From the NCBI RefSeq assembly GCF_024166365.1, contig NC_064842.1, forward strand, positions 15,347,001 through 15,411,000: DNA of 64,000 bases, given 5' to 3'. Within the stretch, counting starts at the first letter, position 1; each line of letters begins with the position of its first letter. Source of the DNA: Elephas maximus indicus (Eukaryota > Chordata > Mammalia > Proboscidea > Elephantidae). This document shows positions 56,091 to 64,000 of the stretch, in pieces. The notes beneath the pieces were generated by a model that ran no database searches, was not told the DNA's origin, and worked only from the letters and a program-made list of their open reading frames with translations. The position numbers and the translations under genes were made by a program.

Positions 56091-57080
56091 CAGGCATCCA
56101 AAATAAAACATCAGATGACTTTCCGGTAGAAGAAAAGGCACTAGAACTATCTGACAGGAAATTCAAATCTCTAATATTTAGAGCTATTCAAGAGTTGAAG
56201 CAAAAAGCAGACAAAAATGAGGAAAAAATAGACAAATTTATGGAAAAGGCAGATAAATTCATGGAAAATGCAGACAAAAAACTGGAAGAATTCAGGAAAA
56301 TAATGCAGAACAAAATGCCAAAATAAGTTCACAACTAGAAATCATACAAAAACACTTAGAAATCCGAAAGATAAACAAGGAGATTTCAGAAATGGACAGT
56401 GTCATAAAAGGGCTGAGGAGCAGGTCTGAAATGATGTAAAACAGAACCAGCAAAATTGAAGACAAATACTTGGATCCAACTCTGAGGAAAAATCAGAAAA
56501 AAGAACAAAGAAAAATGGAGAAATCCTGAGAATTATGTGGGATACAATCAAAAGCAAAAATTTACGAGCAATCAGAGTTCCAGAACGGGGGAAGAAATGG
56601 AAAGCGCAGAGAGGATCATTGAAGAATTGCTAACAGAAAACTTCCCTAATATCATGACAGGTGAAAAGCTGACCACCCAAGAAGCTCAATGAACCCCACA
56701 TAGGATAGACCCCAAAAGAAAATCATCAGGGCATATCATAATCATATTTGCTAAAACCAAAGACGAAGGAATCCTGAGAGCAGCTCGAGAAAAATAAAAA
56801 GTCACATACAAAGCTGAAACAATAAGAGCTCTGGTTATTCTGCAGAAACCAAGCAGGCAAGAAGGCAATAAGATGACATATACAAAACCTTGAAAGAAAA
56901 AAACTGCCAGGCAAGAATAATATATCCTGCAAAACTCACATTCAAATATGATTGTGAAATTAGGACCTTTCCAGGTAAACAGAAATTAAGGGAATATGTA
57001 AAAACCAAACCAAACTTACAAGAGTTATTAAAGGGAATCCTTCAGTCTGAGAACAAACAACATCAGACGACAGCCTGAGT
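56091..57080 (+). pseudogene. L1 ORF1 protein, disrupted
   Basis: ORF1p is a trimeric RNA-binding chaperone of L1 particles. The coiled coil (heptad-rich EELKQKADKNEEKIDKF-type residues, about 56140-56320) is in frame in an 81-codon ORF ending at a stop at 56324. Downstream in shifted frames are the RRM region (ENFPNIMTG near 56640) and the C-terminal domain (TKDEGILRAARE near 56760; KLTFKYDCEIRTFPGKQKLR near 56932, in the frame 56890-57078). At least two frameshifts or stops separate the pieces. Confidence 0.8.
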
Positions 57081-57110
57081 CTAGGATGCACTATTGTACC
57101 AGCCAGATAC

Positions 57111-57650
57111 TGAAGCAGGCAGTCACGAAAGGGTTATTAAGGGTTATTAACCATCCCATAATAGTTGTTTTTCCAGAAATGTCTATTCTTGCTACATTTT
57201 TGTTACAACTTTTACAACACTTCAATCCCCAGGTTTCTTGTTTTCTCCCGGCAGGAGGCCGAGGCGCAGGCACACTGACTGCAGATCTACCCGCTACGGG
57301 ACCTTCCTGGGGTGGCAGTAGTGAGCCGTCGCAGTTTTTTTCGGGCTGTGGCAGTATTTTTAGAGCCGTGTGCAAAAACCCATTCACTAAAATTATGTGG
57401 ACCACACACGCATCAAAAGACTGAAGATCCTGCCCTCACTGTTAATGCATACGTATGTCACTCCCTCTAAAAGGAGCAAATCTGCCCTGGCTCAGGGAGC
57501 TGGCAGCCTTACGTCATGAGAGCCTGCCTGTCTGCCAGTTTGCAAACTGAATAAACCTTTCTGTTCTTCAAACCTGTGTCTGACTGACTTCAATTCACTA
57601 GTATGCTTGCCAAGAACCTATTAGTTGACTGCTTCGTTTGACACCCGAGA
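57111..57650 (+). repeat. 5' LTR of the endogenous retrovirus
   Basis: The start is defined by homology to the 3' stump at 61441. AATAAA at 57550-57555 precedes a T/GT-rich end typical of an R-U5 region. The exact 3' boundary is uncertain because the primer-binding site is not recognisable; the sequence TTTGACACCCGAGATGAGAC at 57630 is the best candidate position. Confidence 0.7.
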
Positions 57651-58689
57651 TGAGACTCAGCAGAGACTCCAGCTCAGGGTAAATTAGGTCCTGAAACCTC
57701 TTCTGAAGGGTGCCCTCGACCCTCCATTGGGTCAGGAGGATTTTCCAAGCAGCACCAACCCCGCATCAGACAACCTGTGGGTCCTCAGTTGGAGAACAGA
57801 AACGTTCTGACAGTAGCATGAAACAGGTACCTATTTAAGTTTCATTTTGGAGTAGCTACTAGGTGGTGGATTGTGTTCTCAGTCATGGGTGTTATTAGGC
57901 CTTGTGGTGATCTCGCTGTGTTCTGGGGCTGAGTCCCCACCTGCATGAGGGCACAGGTCTCCTTCTGGTCTTTTGTCTTGGCCCCTGCATTTTTTTTTTT
58001 TGGTTGAGATCTGGTTATGGGATCTGGTTAATTGTCTTTGTGTCTTGAGCCCCCGTTTGTCTCATGTGTTTCCTAGGAAGACTCGACCAGCTCGAGACCA
58101 GGACCCTCCCTGTGCGGGACAGTTTTATCTCTCTCTCCCTTTTTCTTCTGAGGTGTGTACTGAAACATTCTTTCTAATTTTAGATACTGAATCTTGTATA
58201 AGACACTAATTCAGTTAGAACAAAGTACACTCCTTACAAATATTGGCTCTGGAAGGTGTGGTACTTGAATTGCGCCACTGAGATTATTTATCCAGGTAAC
58301 CAAGCTATGTACCTCTAAATAGCCAGGGCCTCTCGAATACATCCTTCCCCTGACCAACTAATTGGAAGGAATAACATCTATAAACAAGTTGGGCACTGGT
58401 CAGTCCACCCGTAAACCATCCCCTTTAGAATGCGTCTTAACCCGTTGGGATTTTTTTTTTTTTAATTGGGGGCACCAGGAGGAAGGGTTTGAGGTTCCTC
58501 TGTGGCACAGCTTGGCCTCAATATAACTTAGAAGATCAAGACAAGTGGCTGGCCAAGGAAAGTTTGAATTATAATACCATTTTGCAGTTAGATTTGTTTT
58601 GTAAGAAAACCCATAAGTGGAATGAAGTACTTTATGTTCCAATGTTCATGACTCTGTATTAGAATCAGGGATTACAACAGCAATGCAAA

Positions 58690-58990
58690 TTAATGGTCCA
58701 GGTTAATCAGAAATCTAAACAAGTTCTTGAGACAGAAGAGTCTGAGGTTGTAGCGGGACTGCCACCTCCATATAACCCTATTTACCCTCAGATTCCCCAA
58801 GTGGTTCCCACCAACCCCAGGCCGGGGCCTCAGGAGCAGCCCCTGCTGATCCTGGAACCTCAGGAACAGGAATGGTCTCCCCACCTCACACCCGCAGTGG
58901 TGCTACATTTGGCCAGGGACAGTCCGTTTCCTCAACTAGCCAGAGTACTGACAAAGAGGGTGATCCAGAAGTGGGCCAATTCCCCTTAAG
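58690..58990 (+). pseudogene. Endogenous retrovirus gag fragment
   Basis: A 98-codon open frame, proline-rich, with a PPPY late-domain motif (LPPPYNPIYPQ, codons about 25-35), as in the matrix/p12 region of gammaretroviral Gag. The capsid, nucleocapsid and protease regions that should follow are missing. After 58990 the sequence passes within a few bases into reverse-transcriptase-like sequence, so an internal deletion is likely. Confidence 0.75.
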
Positions 58991-58999
58991 AGAGGCTCG

Positions 59000-60050
59000 A
59001 GAAGGACTTTGGAAACTGGTAACCCGATTCTTGAAAACAGGACTTCTTCGAGCATGCCAGTCGGAGTATGACACACCCACCCTGTCAGTAAAGAAACCCA
59101 CTGGAGAATACAGGATGGTACAGGACCTCTGAGCTATCAACCACATCGTAAGTGGTATCAGCCCAGTTGTCCGGAGCCTTGCTAGCTCTAATACCTGGAG
59201 GCTGTAACAACTTCTCCGTGCTTGATTTAAAAGATGCATTTCTCTGCATCCCTGCTGCCCAAAAATCTCAGGCACCGTTCACCTTTGAGTGGCAAGGCTA
59301 CAACACAGAACACGAGTCCCAATTAACCTGGACTGCAGTCCCCATGCGCCCCACCTCAGGGATTTGAAAAAAGCCCAACCGTCTTTGGAGAAGCACCCAA
59401 TCGGGATCAGCAGGGCCTCAAATTAGAGGAGGGTGTCCTGCTCCAATATGTTGACGATCTTCTCATCGCCAGTAAAGGGCGTAAGGCCTCTGACCAAAAT
59501 ACGTTTAAGACTTTGAATCTCCTGGCCTGACTGAGATATAAAGTCTCAAAGGAAAAAGCCCAGATATCCCACCTACAGGTCCAATATTTGGGATTCCTCA
59601 CATCACAAGGAACTCGAACCCTGCCACCCACACATAAAGAGGTTGTTTGTGCTACCCGGCAACCATCCAACAGATGGGAACTTAGGGGACTTTGGGTATG
59701 GCTGGGTTTTAAAGAATCTGGATTTACAATGCTACAAAAGGGGGGATGGAGACCCATTCATTTGGTCTCCTAGCTGCCGATAGGCCTTTAAGAAAATAAA
59801 GGCTGCATTATTAAAGGCCCCTGCTTCAGGCCTCCCTGACTTGGAAAAGCCTTTTCGTCTCTACACCTACGAACGCAAAGGGACGGCCCCGAGAATCCTT
59901 ACCCAGAGTCTGGGGCCTCATCAGAGACCCGTAGGATACTTCTCCAAGCAATTAGACTTGACCACACAGAGATGGCGCTGGAAATCTGGCACATACCCAG
60001 CTGTCGCCAGCAGTCAACCCAGCACAAAGCAAGAGTTGAGACAGCAGAAA
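59000..60050 (+). pseudogene. Endogenous retrovirus pol (reverse transcriptase) fragment
   Basis: In order: RT N-terminal motif (TPTLSVKKPTGEYRMVQDL, about 59077-59133), several stops and shifts, catalytic box YVDD at 59447-59458, and the connection/RNase H start (about 59780-59990) in other frames. In-frame stops occur directly after VQDL and later. No integrase is recognisable. The product cannot be made. Confidence 0.82.
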
Positions 60051-61104
60051 TAAGAAAGAATAAAAAGCCCTTCAAGATAGCTTGTGTTGAGCGACCTTGA
60101 AGAGTCCTCAGAAACCCTCTCTGGAATTCTCTGATAGAGGCCCCTGCCAAGATAACCGAGCAGCAACATAGTTGCAGCTGCAATAGTAAGGGGAAAACTA
60201 AAATAGGAGGGCCCGCCTCCAGGTTGCCAGGCAGCTGGGCTGGACCCATGTTTGCACTTAGTGTGGTAGAGGCGTGGCTCCACAAATGACTGAGGGCTCT
60301 GCCAACTTTTCCCAGATCTTATTTCAGAAACAATTAAGACCGAAGACTAAGCCTAGGTCCCTCTGTCACCAGGGAGGGCCAAAGGCCTTGTGTTACAATT
60401 AAAGTTCAATGAGGTAAACTTTGGGGTCTGAGGTCACTATCATTGAGACACTTGCTCCAGCCTAAGGATGAGTCTCTTTGGGGCCCCTACAAATCCTTAT
60501 TGTATGTACTGATGATGTTGATGTATTAAGACACACCTTTGTAGTCTTTTGCCTCCAAGTCATGATGGGAATTGCTACAGTTAGGGCCATTTTTAGAGGG
60601 GCACACGGAAACTGTGACGTGGGCTATAGCTAATAGCCTGGCCATTCAGTCCGGCCACCGACAACCCTCGGACTGACATATAAAGCAAGTCTCTCTGGAG
60701 ATGAGACATCTGGACAAAAAAAAAAAAAATTAGTCCTGTTCCTGAGAAGCCTTTGTTATTTGTGTGGATAGTCATCAGAAAAGCCCCTATGCTGAGAGTA
60801 GAAAACAACCAACGAACAAACCAGTCTTACCAGCTGACTGCTGAAGCTGGAGCAGTGTTTACTCCAGAACAAAAAGATTGGCTGAGAAAGTGATACAGAA
60901 GCTAGAAGAGAAAAAAATTAGTGAGAGAGAGACAAGAAGAGACAAAGATTGGAGAGAGAGAGAAAAGCTGAGACTAGGGAGAGTTCTAGACAGTGAGGGT
61001 CTGAGAAGAAGAAGGAGCCCGTAAGAGAAGAGAGACAGAGACACAGAGAATACAAAAAAAAGAACAGTGTGAGATTGAGAAACAAAAGAGGGGGAGGCCA
61101 AGAT
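60051..61104 (+). other. Endogenous retrovirus remainder, no recognisable coding
   Basis: Degraded sequence between the pol and env relics. The plus strand is A/G-rich at 60890-61080 (AGAGAGAGAAAAGC repeats). I cannot assign pol C terminus or env surface domains. Confidence 0.5.
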
Positions 61105-61127
61105 ATTTGGTAGGCAGTGTGGGAGGC

Positions 61128-61300
61128 ACTCCCCTCTATTACTTGGTTTCTACCCTTTCGGGGCCCTCTAGTTGCTATACTTCTACTTTTGATTTTTGAA
61201 CCTTGTCTCCTCAAGCTTCTGATACAGTTTGTGTCCTCTAGGTTACAACAACTCCGAGACTATACAGGGTTCCCAGCCCATTCCTGACAGTGAGACCGCC
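61128..61300 (+). pseudogene. Endogenous retrovirus env transmembrane relic
   Basis: A frame near 61150-61290 encodes a hydrophobic stretch of about 20 residues (leucine/isoleucine-rich) followed by basic and glutamine residues, as expected of an envelope anchor and cytoplasmic tail just upstream of the 3' LTR. Upstream env, including receptor-binding and fusion regions, is absent or unrecognisable. The assignment rests on position and hydrophobicity. Confidence 0.5.
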
Positions 61301-61440
61301 GGCCCTTACAGGTCTTTAGGACAGACAGAGATTTTTACTCAGTTAGACCAGTGCCCCTTGACATCTTGAAAAACTTACAGAAGAATCATCTTCGCCTCTA
61401 CCCCTCTAAGATTAAAGGGACCAGTATTAGAGGAGGGAAT

Positions 61441-61485
61441 GAAGTAGGCAGTCCTGAAACGGTTGTTAAGGGTTATTAACCATCA
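61441..61485 (+). repeat. Truncated 3' LTR stump (45 bp)
   Basis: This segment aligns with 57111-57156 at roughly 38 of 45 positions, ending in the shared GGGTTATTAACCATC. Then the sequence changes abruptly to L1 3' UTR (CACAATAGAGGGTCCC). Confidence 0.8.
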
Positions 61486-61890
61486 CAATAGAGGGTCCCA
61501 GACAGAGCTGGAGAACAATGTAGAACAAAATTCTAACTCAAAAAGCAAGACCAGGCTTGCTGGCCTGACAGAGACTGCAGAAACCCTGAGAGTATAGCCC
61601 TCAGATACCCTTTCAGCTCAGTAATGAAGTCACTCCCGAGGTTCACCTTTCAGCCAAAGATTGGACAGCCTATAAAACAAAATGAGACTAAAGGGGAGCA
61701 CCAGCCCTGGGGCAGGGACTTGAAGGCAGGAGGGGACAGGAGCTGGTAATATGGAACCCAAGGCTGAGAAGAGACAGTGTTCACATGTCGTGAGGCTGTT
61801 AACCAATGTCATGGAACAATGTATGTACTAACTGTTTAAGGAGAAACTAGTTTGTTCTGTAAACCTTCATCTAAAGTACAATTAAAAATA
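61486..61890 (+). mobile_element. L1 3' UTR remnant after the endogenous retrovirus
   Basis: CACAATAGAGGGTCCCAGAC, GACCAGGCTTGCTGGCCTGA, GAAGTCACTCCCGAGGTTCA, ending CTAAAGTACAATTAAAAATA. It is closely similar to 46650-46780 plus 49868-50135. Confidence 0.82.
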
Positions 61891-62611
61891 AAGAAATCAA
61901 AAGATGCATTGCATTGGGCAAATGAGCTACAAGAGATCTCTTTAAAGTATTGAAAAGCAAAGATGTTACCTTGAAGACTAAGGTGTGCCTGACCCAAGCC
62001 ATGGTGTTTTCAATCGTCTCATGCATGCAAAAGCTGGACAATGAATAAGAAGGACTGAAGAATCGACACCTATGAATTGTGGTGTTGGCGAAGAATATTG
62101 AAAAACCATGGACTGCCAAAAGAATGAACAAATTTGTCTTGGAAGAAGTGCAACCAGAATGCTCCTTGGAAGCAAGAACGGCAAGACTGCCTCTCACATA
62201 CTTTGGACATGTTGTCAGGAGGGTTCAGTCCCTGGAGAAGGACATCACGCTTGGTAAAATAGAGGGTCAGTGAAAAAGAGGAAGACCATCGATCAGATGG
62301 ATTGACAGTATCTGCAACAATGGGCTCAAGCATAGCAACAATTGTGAGAATGGCGCAGAACTGGGCAGTGTGTCATTTTGTTGTGCACAGGGTCGCCATG
62401 AGTCAGAACGGACTCGATGGCACCTAACAATGAAGAGGGATAGGGCAGGTTTTCTAAGGCAGGAGGATCTGAGGTTTAACGGTGCTGCAGAAGTAAAATA
62501 CAATAGCAATGAATTGCTAGAAAAATGAAATAACAAAAACACGAGCTTGGACTTTTTTTGTTTTTAGATTCAACTGACAAAATTGCTGTATTAAATTGGT
62601 ATAAGGGTTTG

Positions 62612-62812
62612 TAAGTCCCTGGGTAGTGCAAACTTAATGAGCCCTGCTGCTAATCAAAAGGTTGGAAGTTCAGTCCACCCAGATGCACCTCTGAAGAAAG
62701 GCCTGGCGATGTCTGAAAAAATCAGCCATTGAAAACCGCATGGAGTACAGTTCTACGCTGACACACACGGGGTCGCCATGGTCGGGGTGACTTCGCAGCA
62801 ACTGGTTCTGGT
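62612..62812 (+). mobile_element. tRNA-headed SINE, long form
   Basis: GTCCCTGGGTAGTGCAAACT head, CCACCCAGATGCACCTCTGA, body AGAAAGGCCTGGCGATGTCT, GGGTCGCCATGGTCGGGGTG tail. The body block resembles the RTE 5' region at 51850-51905. Confidence 0.92.
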
Positions 62813-62839
62813 AAGGGTTCCAAAACGCTCACATTCCAT

Positions 62840-63290
62840 TTCTGTACTCACCTCAGCAGCCCAGGTCAGCGGGCGGCACTGTGTCTTTTTCTAACGCGGG
62901 GGAGGAGCCTTGGGGTGGCTGAATTGCTCCCGGGTTCCTCAAGTAAACCGCGGCGGGGCAGGACTGAACCCGAGTGGACCGAGCAGCGGGATTAGCCTGG
63001 GGCGGCCGCGCGGGGCGAAAACGTGCCCAGAAGCAGCCTTGGAGCCGGAGGGACCGGGCGCGCTCGCTGCCGCCGGGGCCTCGGAGCGCCTGAGGCGTGT
63101 CTGTGAGTGCAGCTTCTGGGCCAGGGCGACAAGGGACTGCGCTCCCAGGATCCAATGTGGATCCGCATCCCACTGGCGCCTGAGGCGCAGCCACCCCCTC
63201 TGCGCCCCGCGGGGCCCCGGGTGGACCATGGGATGGGGGGATGTGGTCGGGTCTGCACCCTGGGGCAGGGGCTCAAATATGGCCTCTAGA
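62840..63290. promoter_or_regulatory. CpG island, possible promoter
   Basis: A strongly GC- and CpG-rich unique stretch, including GCGGCCGC near 63002 and GGGCGCGCTCGC near 63056. ORFs on the minus strand (113, 148 and 94 codons) overlap in different frames and match nothing I know. A donor-like GTGAGT occurs at 63103. In human the next gene after SRP9 is EPHX1, so this could be an upstream promoter or first exon of that gene; no coding evidence supports this yet. Confidence 0.45.
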
Positions 63291-63317
63291 CAGGCCACCC
63301 CTAACATTTTGGGGCAG

Positions 63318-64000
63318 CAAGAAATATGGAAGACAGCTTCCTGGCCAACTGACTGGAAAAGATCCGTATTTATGCCTATTCCCAAGAAAAGTGATCCAAC
63401 CGAATGTGGAAACTATCGAACAATATCATTAATATCACATGCAAACAAAATTTTGCTGAAGATCATTCAAAAACGGCTGCAGCAATACATCAACAGGAAA
63501 CTGCCAGAAATTCAGGCCCGTTTCAGAAGAGGACGTGGAACCAGGGATATCATTGCTGATGTCACATGGATCCTGGCTGAAAGCAGAGAATACCAGAAGG
63601 ATGTTTACCTGTGTTTTATTGACTGTGCAAAGGCATTTGACTGTGTGGATCATAAACTATGGATAACACTGCAAAGAACAGGAATTCCAGAACACTTAAT
63701 CGTGCTCATGAGGAACCTTTACACAGATCAAGAGGCAGTTGTTCGGACAGAACAAGGGGATACTGATTGGTTTAAAGTCAGGAAAGGTGTGCGTCAGGGT
63801 TGTATCCTTTCACCATACCTATTCAATCTGTATGCTGAGCAAATAATCCGAGAAGCTGGACTATATGAAGAACGGGGCATCAGGATTGGAGGAAGACTCA
63901 TTAACAACCTACCTTATGCAGATGGCGCAACCTTGCTTGCTGAAAGTGAAGAGGACTTGAAGCACTTACTAATGAAGATCAAAAGACCGCAGCCTTCAGT
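63318..64000 (+). mobile_element. RTE LINE, third copy, 5' truncated and running off the window
   Basis: It starts in the RT domain at CAAGAAATATGGAAGACAGC, next to the CpG island, and continues past the window end. It is the least diverged RTE here. Confidence 0.9.
63321..64000 (+). CDS. RTE reverse transcriptase, partial, open frame with mutated active site
   Basis: I read an uninterrupted frame of 226 codons from 63321 to the window end, without an upstream start since the element is 5' truncated. Motifs: FMPIPKKSDPTECGNYRTIS, FRRGRGTRDIIADV, FIDCAKAFDCVDH (first catalytic Asp), RQGCILSPYLFNLYAEQ. The catalytic box reads YADG (63915-63926) where other RTEs have YADD, so polymerase activity should be lost. 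Two single codons are deleted relative to the other copies. An extra A near 63980 probably shifts the frame at the end. Confidence 0.85.

Larger units (their letters stand above)
57111..61485 (+). mobile_element. Class I (gammaretrovirus-like) endogenous retrovirus, internally deleted
   Basis: A 5' LTR starts TGAAGCAGGCAGTC at 57111 and runs to about 57650. Degraded gag and pol pieces and an env membrane-anchor relic follow. A purine-rich tract (AGAGGAGGGAA, 61430-61440) precedes a 45-bp 3' LTR stump starting TGAAGTAGGCAGTC at 61441. The unit is about 4.4 kb, against 8-9 kb for intact relatives. All reading frames contain stops; it cannot make virus. It sits where L1 ORF2 should be. Confidence 0.85.
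54345..61890 (+). mobile_element. L1 LINE (5' UTR, ORF1, 3' UTR), ORF2 missing
   Basis: 54345-56090 is a GC/CT-rich L1 5' UTR starting TATGACTTCTGGCCAACATG. 56091-57080 is ORF1. 61486-61890 is the L1 3' UTR ending CTAAAGTACAATTAAAAATA. ORF2 (about 3.8 kb) is absent; an endogenous retrovirus lies in its place. It is inserted in the RTE at 54344/61891. Confidence 0.85.
51711..62435 (+). mobile_element. Near full-length RTE LINE split by a nested L1/ERV
   Basis: Left part 51711-54344: 5' end TCTGTCAGTTTGTCGTACTG, endonuclease region about 52130-52720, linker, and RT. Right part 61891-62435: TTGCATTGGGCAAATGAGCT through the C terminus to GGCACCTAACAATG. The parts join at an approximate 15-bp duplication (AAAAATGAAAAGAT at 54331, AAGAAATCAAAAGAT at 61891). 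The pre-insertion element would be about 3.2 kb, the RTE unit length. Frames are broken by many stops and indels. Confidence 0.9.

Noticed and set aside
57111-61485. Replication-competent retrovirus or co-opted env gene
   Set aside because: Most of gag and pol and nearly all of env are missing, the remaining frames carry multiple stops, and the 3' LTR is only 45 bp.
62853-63385. Minus-strand ORFs of 94-148 codons in the CpG island
   Set aside because: Three overlapping frames are open because GC-rich DNA has few stops. No motif supports translation.
1-64000. CRISPR array, operon, phage or other prokaryotic system
   Set aside because: No regularly spaced short repeats and no dense same-strand ORFs. 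Introns, LINEs, SINEs, LTRs and MIR/L2 relics show mammalian DNA.

Overview
This is mammalian genomic DNA, almost certainly from an afrotherian and most likely an elephant. It is dense in three retroposon types I recognise as afrotherian: tRNA-headed SINEs (AfroSINE type) ending in a GTCGCTATGAGTCGGAATCG-like tail, RTE-class LINEs with the same 3' end (the RTE1_LA type of elephants), and elephant-type L1 LINEs. Species assignment is inference from repeat content; no database was consulted.

The only cellular protein gene I can support is SRP9, the 9-kDa Alu-domain subunit of the signal recognition particle. It lies on the + strand with three coding exons (27205-27276, 32233-32301, 35799-35918) that splice in frame to 86 codons. 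It has a CpG-rich, TATA-less promoter with CCAAT, GC-box and YY1-like motifs at about 26880-27204, and a 3' UTR ending near an AATAAA at 36984. In human the order is ENAH - SRP9 - EPHX1 on 1q42, so the gene-free 26 kb to the left and 27 kb to the right fit intergenic space. A second CpG-rich block at 62840-63290 might be a downstream promoter.

Layout: 1-26.8 kb is intergenic with scattered SINEs, MIR/L2 relics, an RTE-type Gly-tRNA-headed SINE at 9677, a triply nested SINE/LTR cluster at 10965-11862, a CpG-rich non-repetitive block near 17.6-18.1 kb, and a long L2 relic at 24.5-26.85 kb. 26.9-37.0 kb is SRP9; its first intron carries a pair of oppositely oriented RTE tails. 37.4-46.3 kb is an old L1 broken up by L1 3' ends, an RTE and SINEs, then an LTR inside an LTR. 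46.4-50.1 kb is a young 5'-truncated L1 (minus strand; 691-codon open ORF2 piece) inside an older L1 3' end. 51.7-62.4 kb is a Russian-doll locus: a near full-length RTE interrupted by an L1, itself interrupted by an internally deleted class I (gammaretrovirus-like) endogenous retrovirus whose 3' LTR is a 45-bp stump. 63.3 kb to the window end is a third RTE copy with an open reverse-transcriptase frame but a mutated catalytic motif (YADG).

Nothing here is bacterial or operon-like, and I found no CRISPR array or novel multi-gene system. The interest lies in retroposon architecture: all SINE forms here appear to be tRNA heads joined to pieces of the RTE ends. The insertion order can be read from nested target-site duplications.
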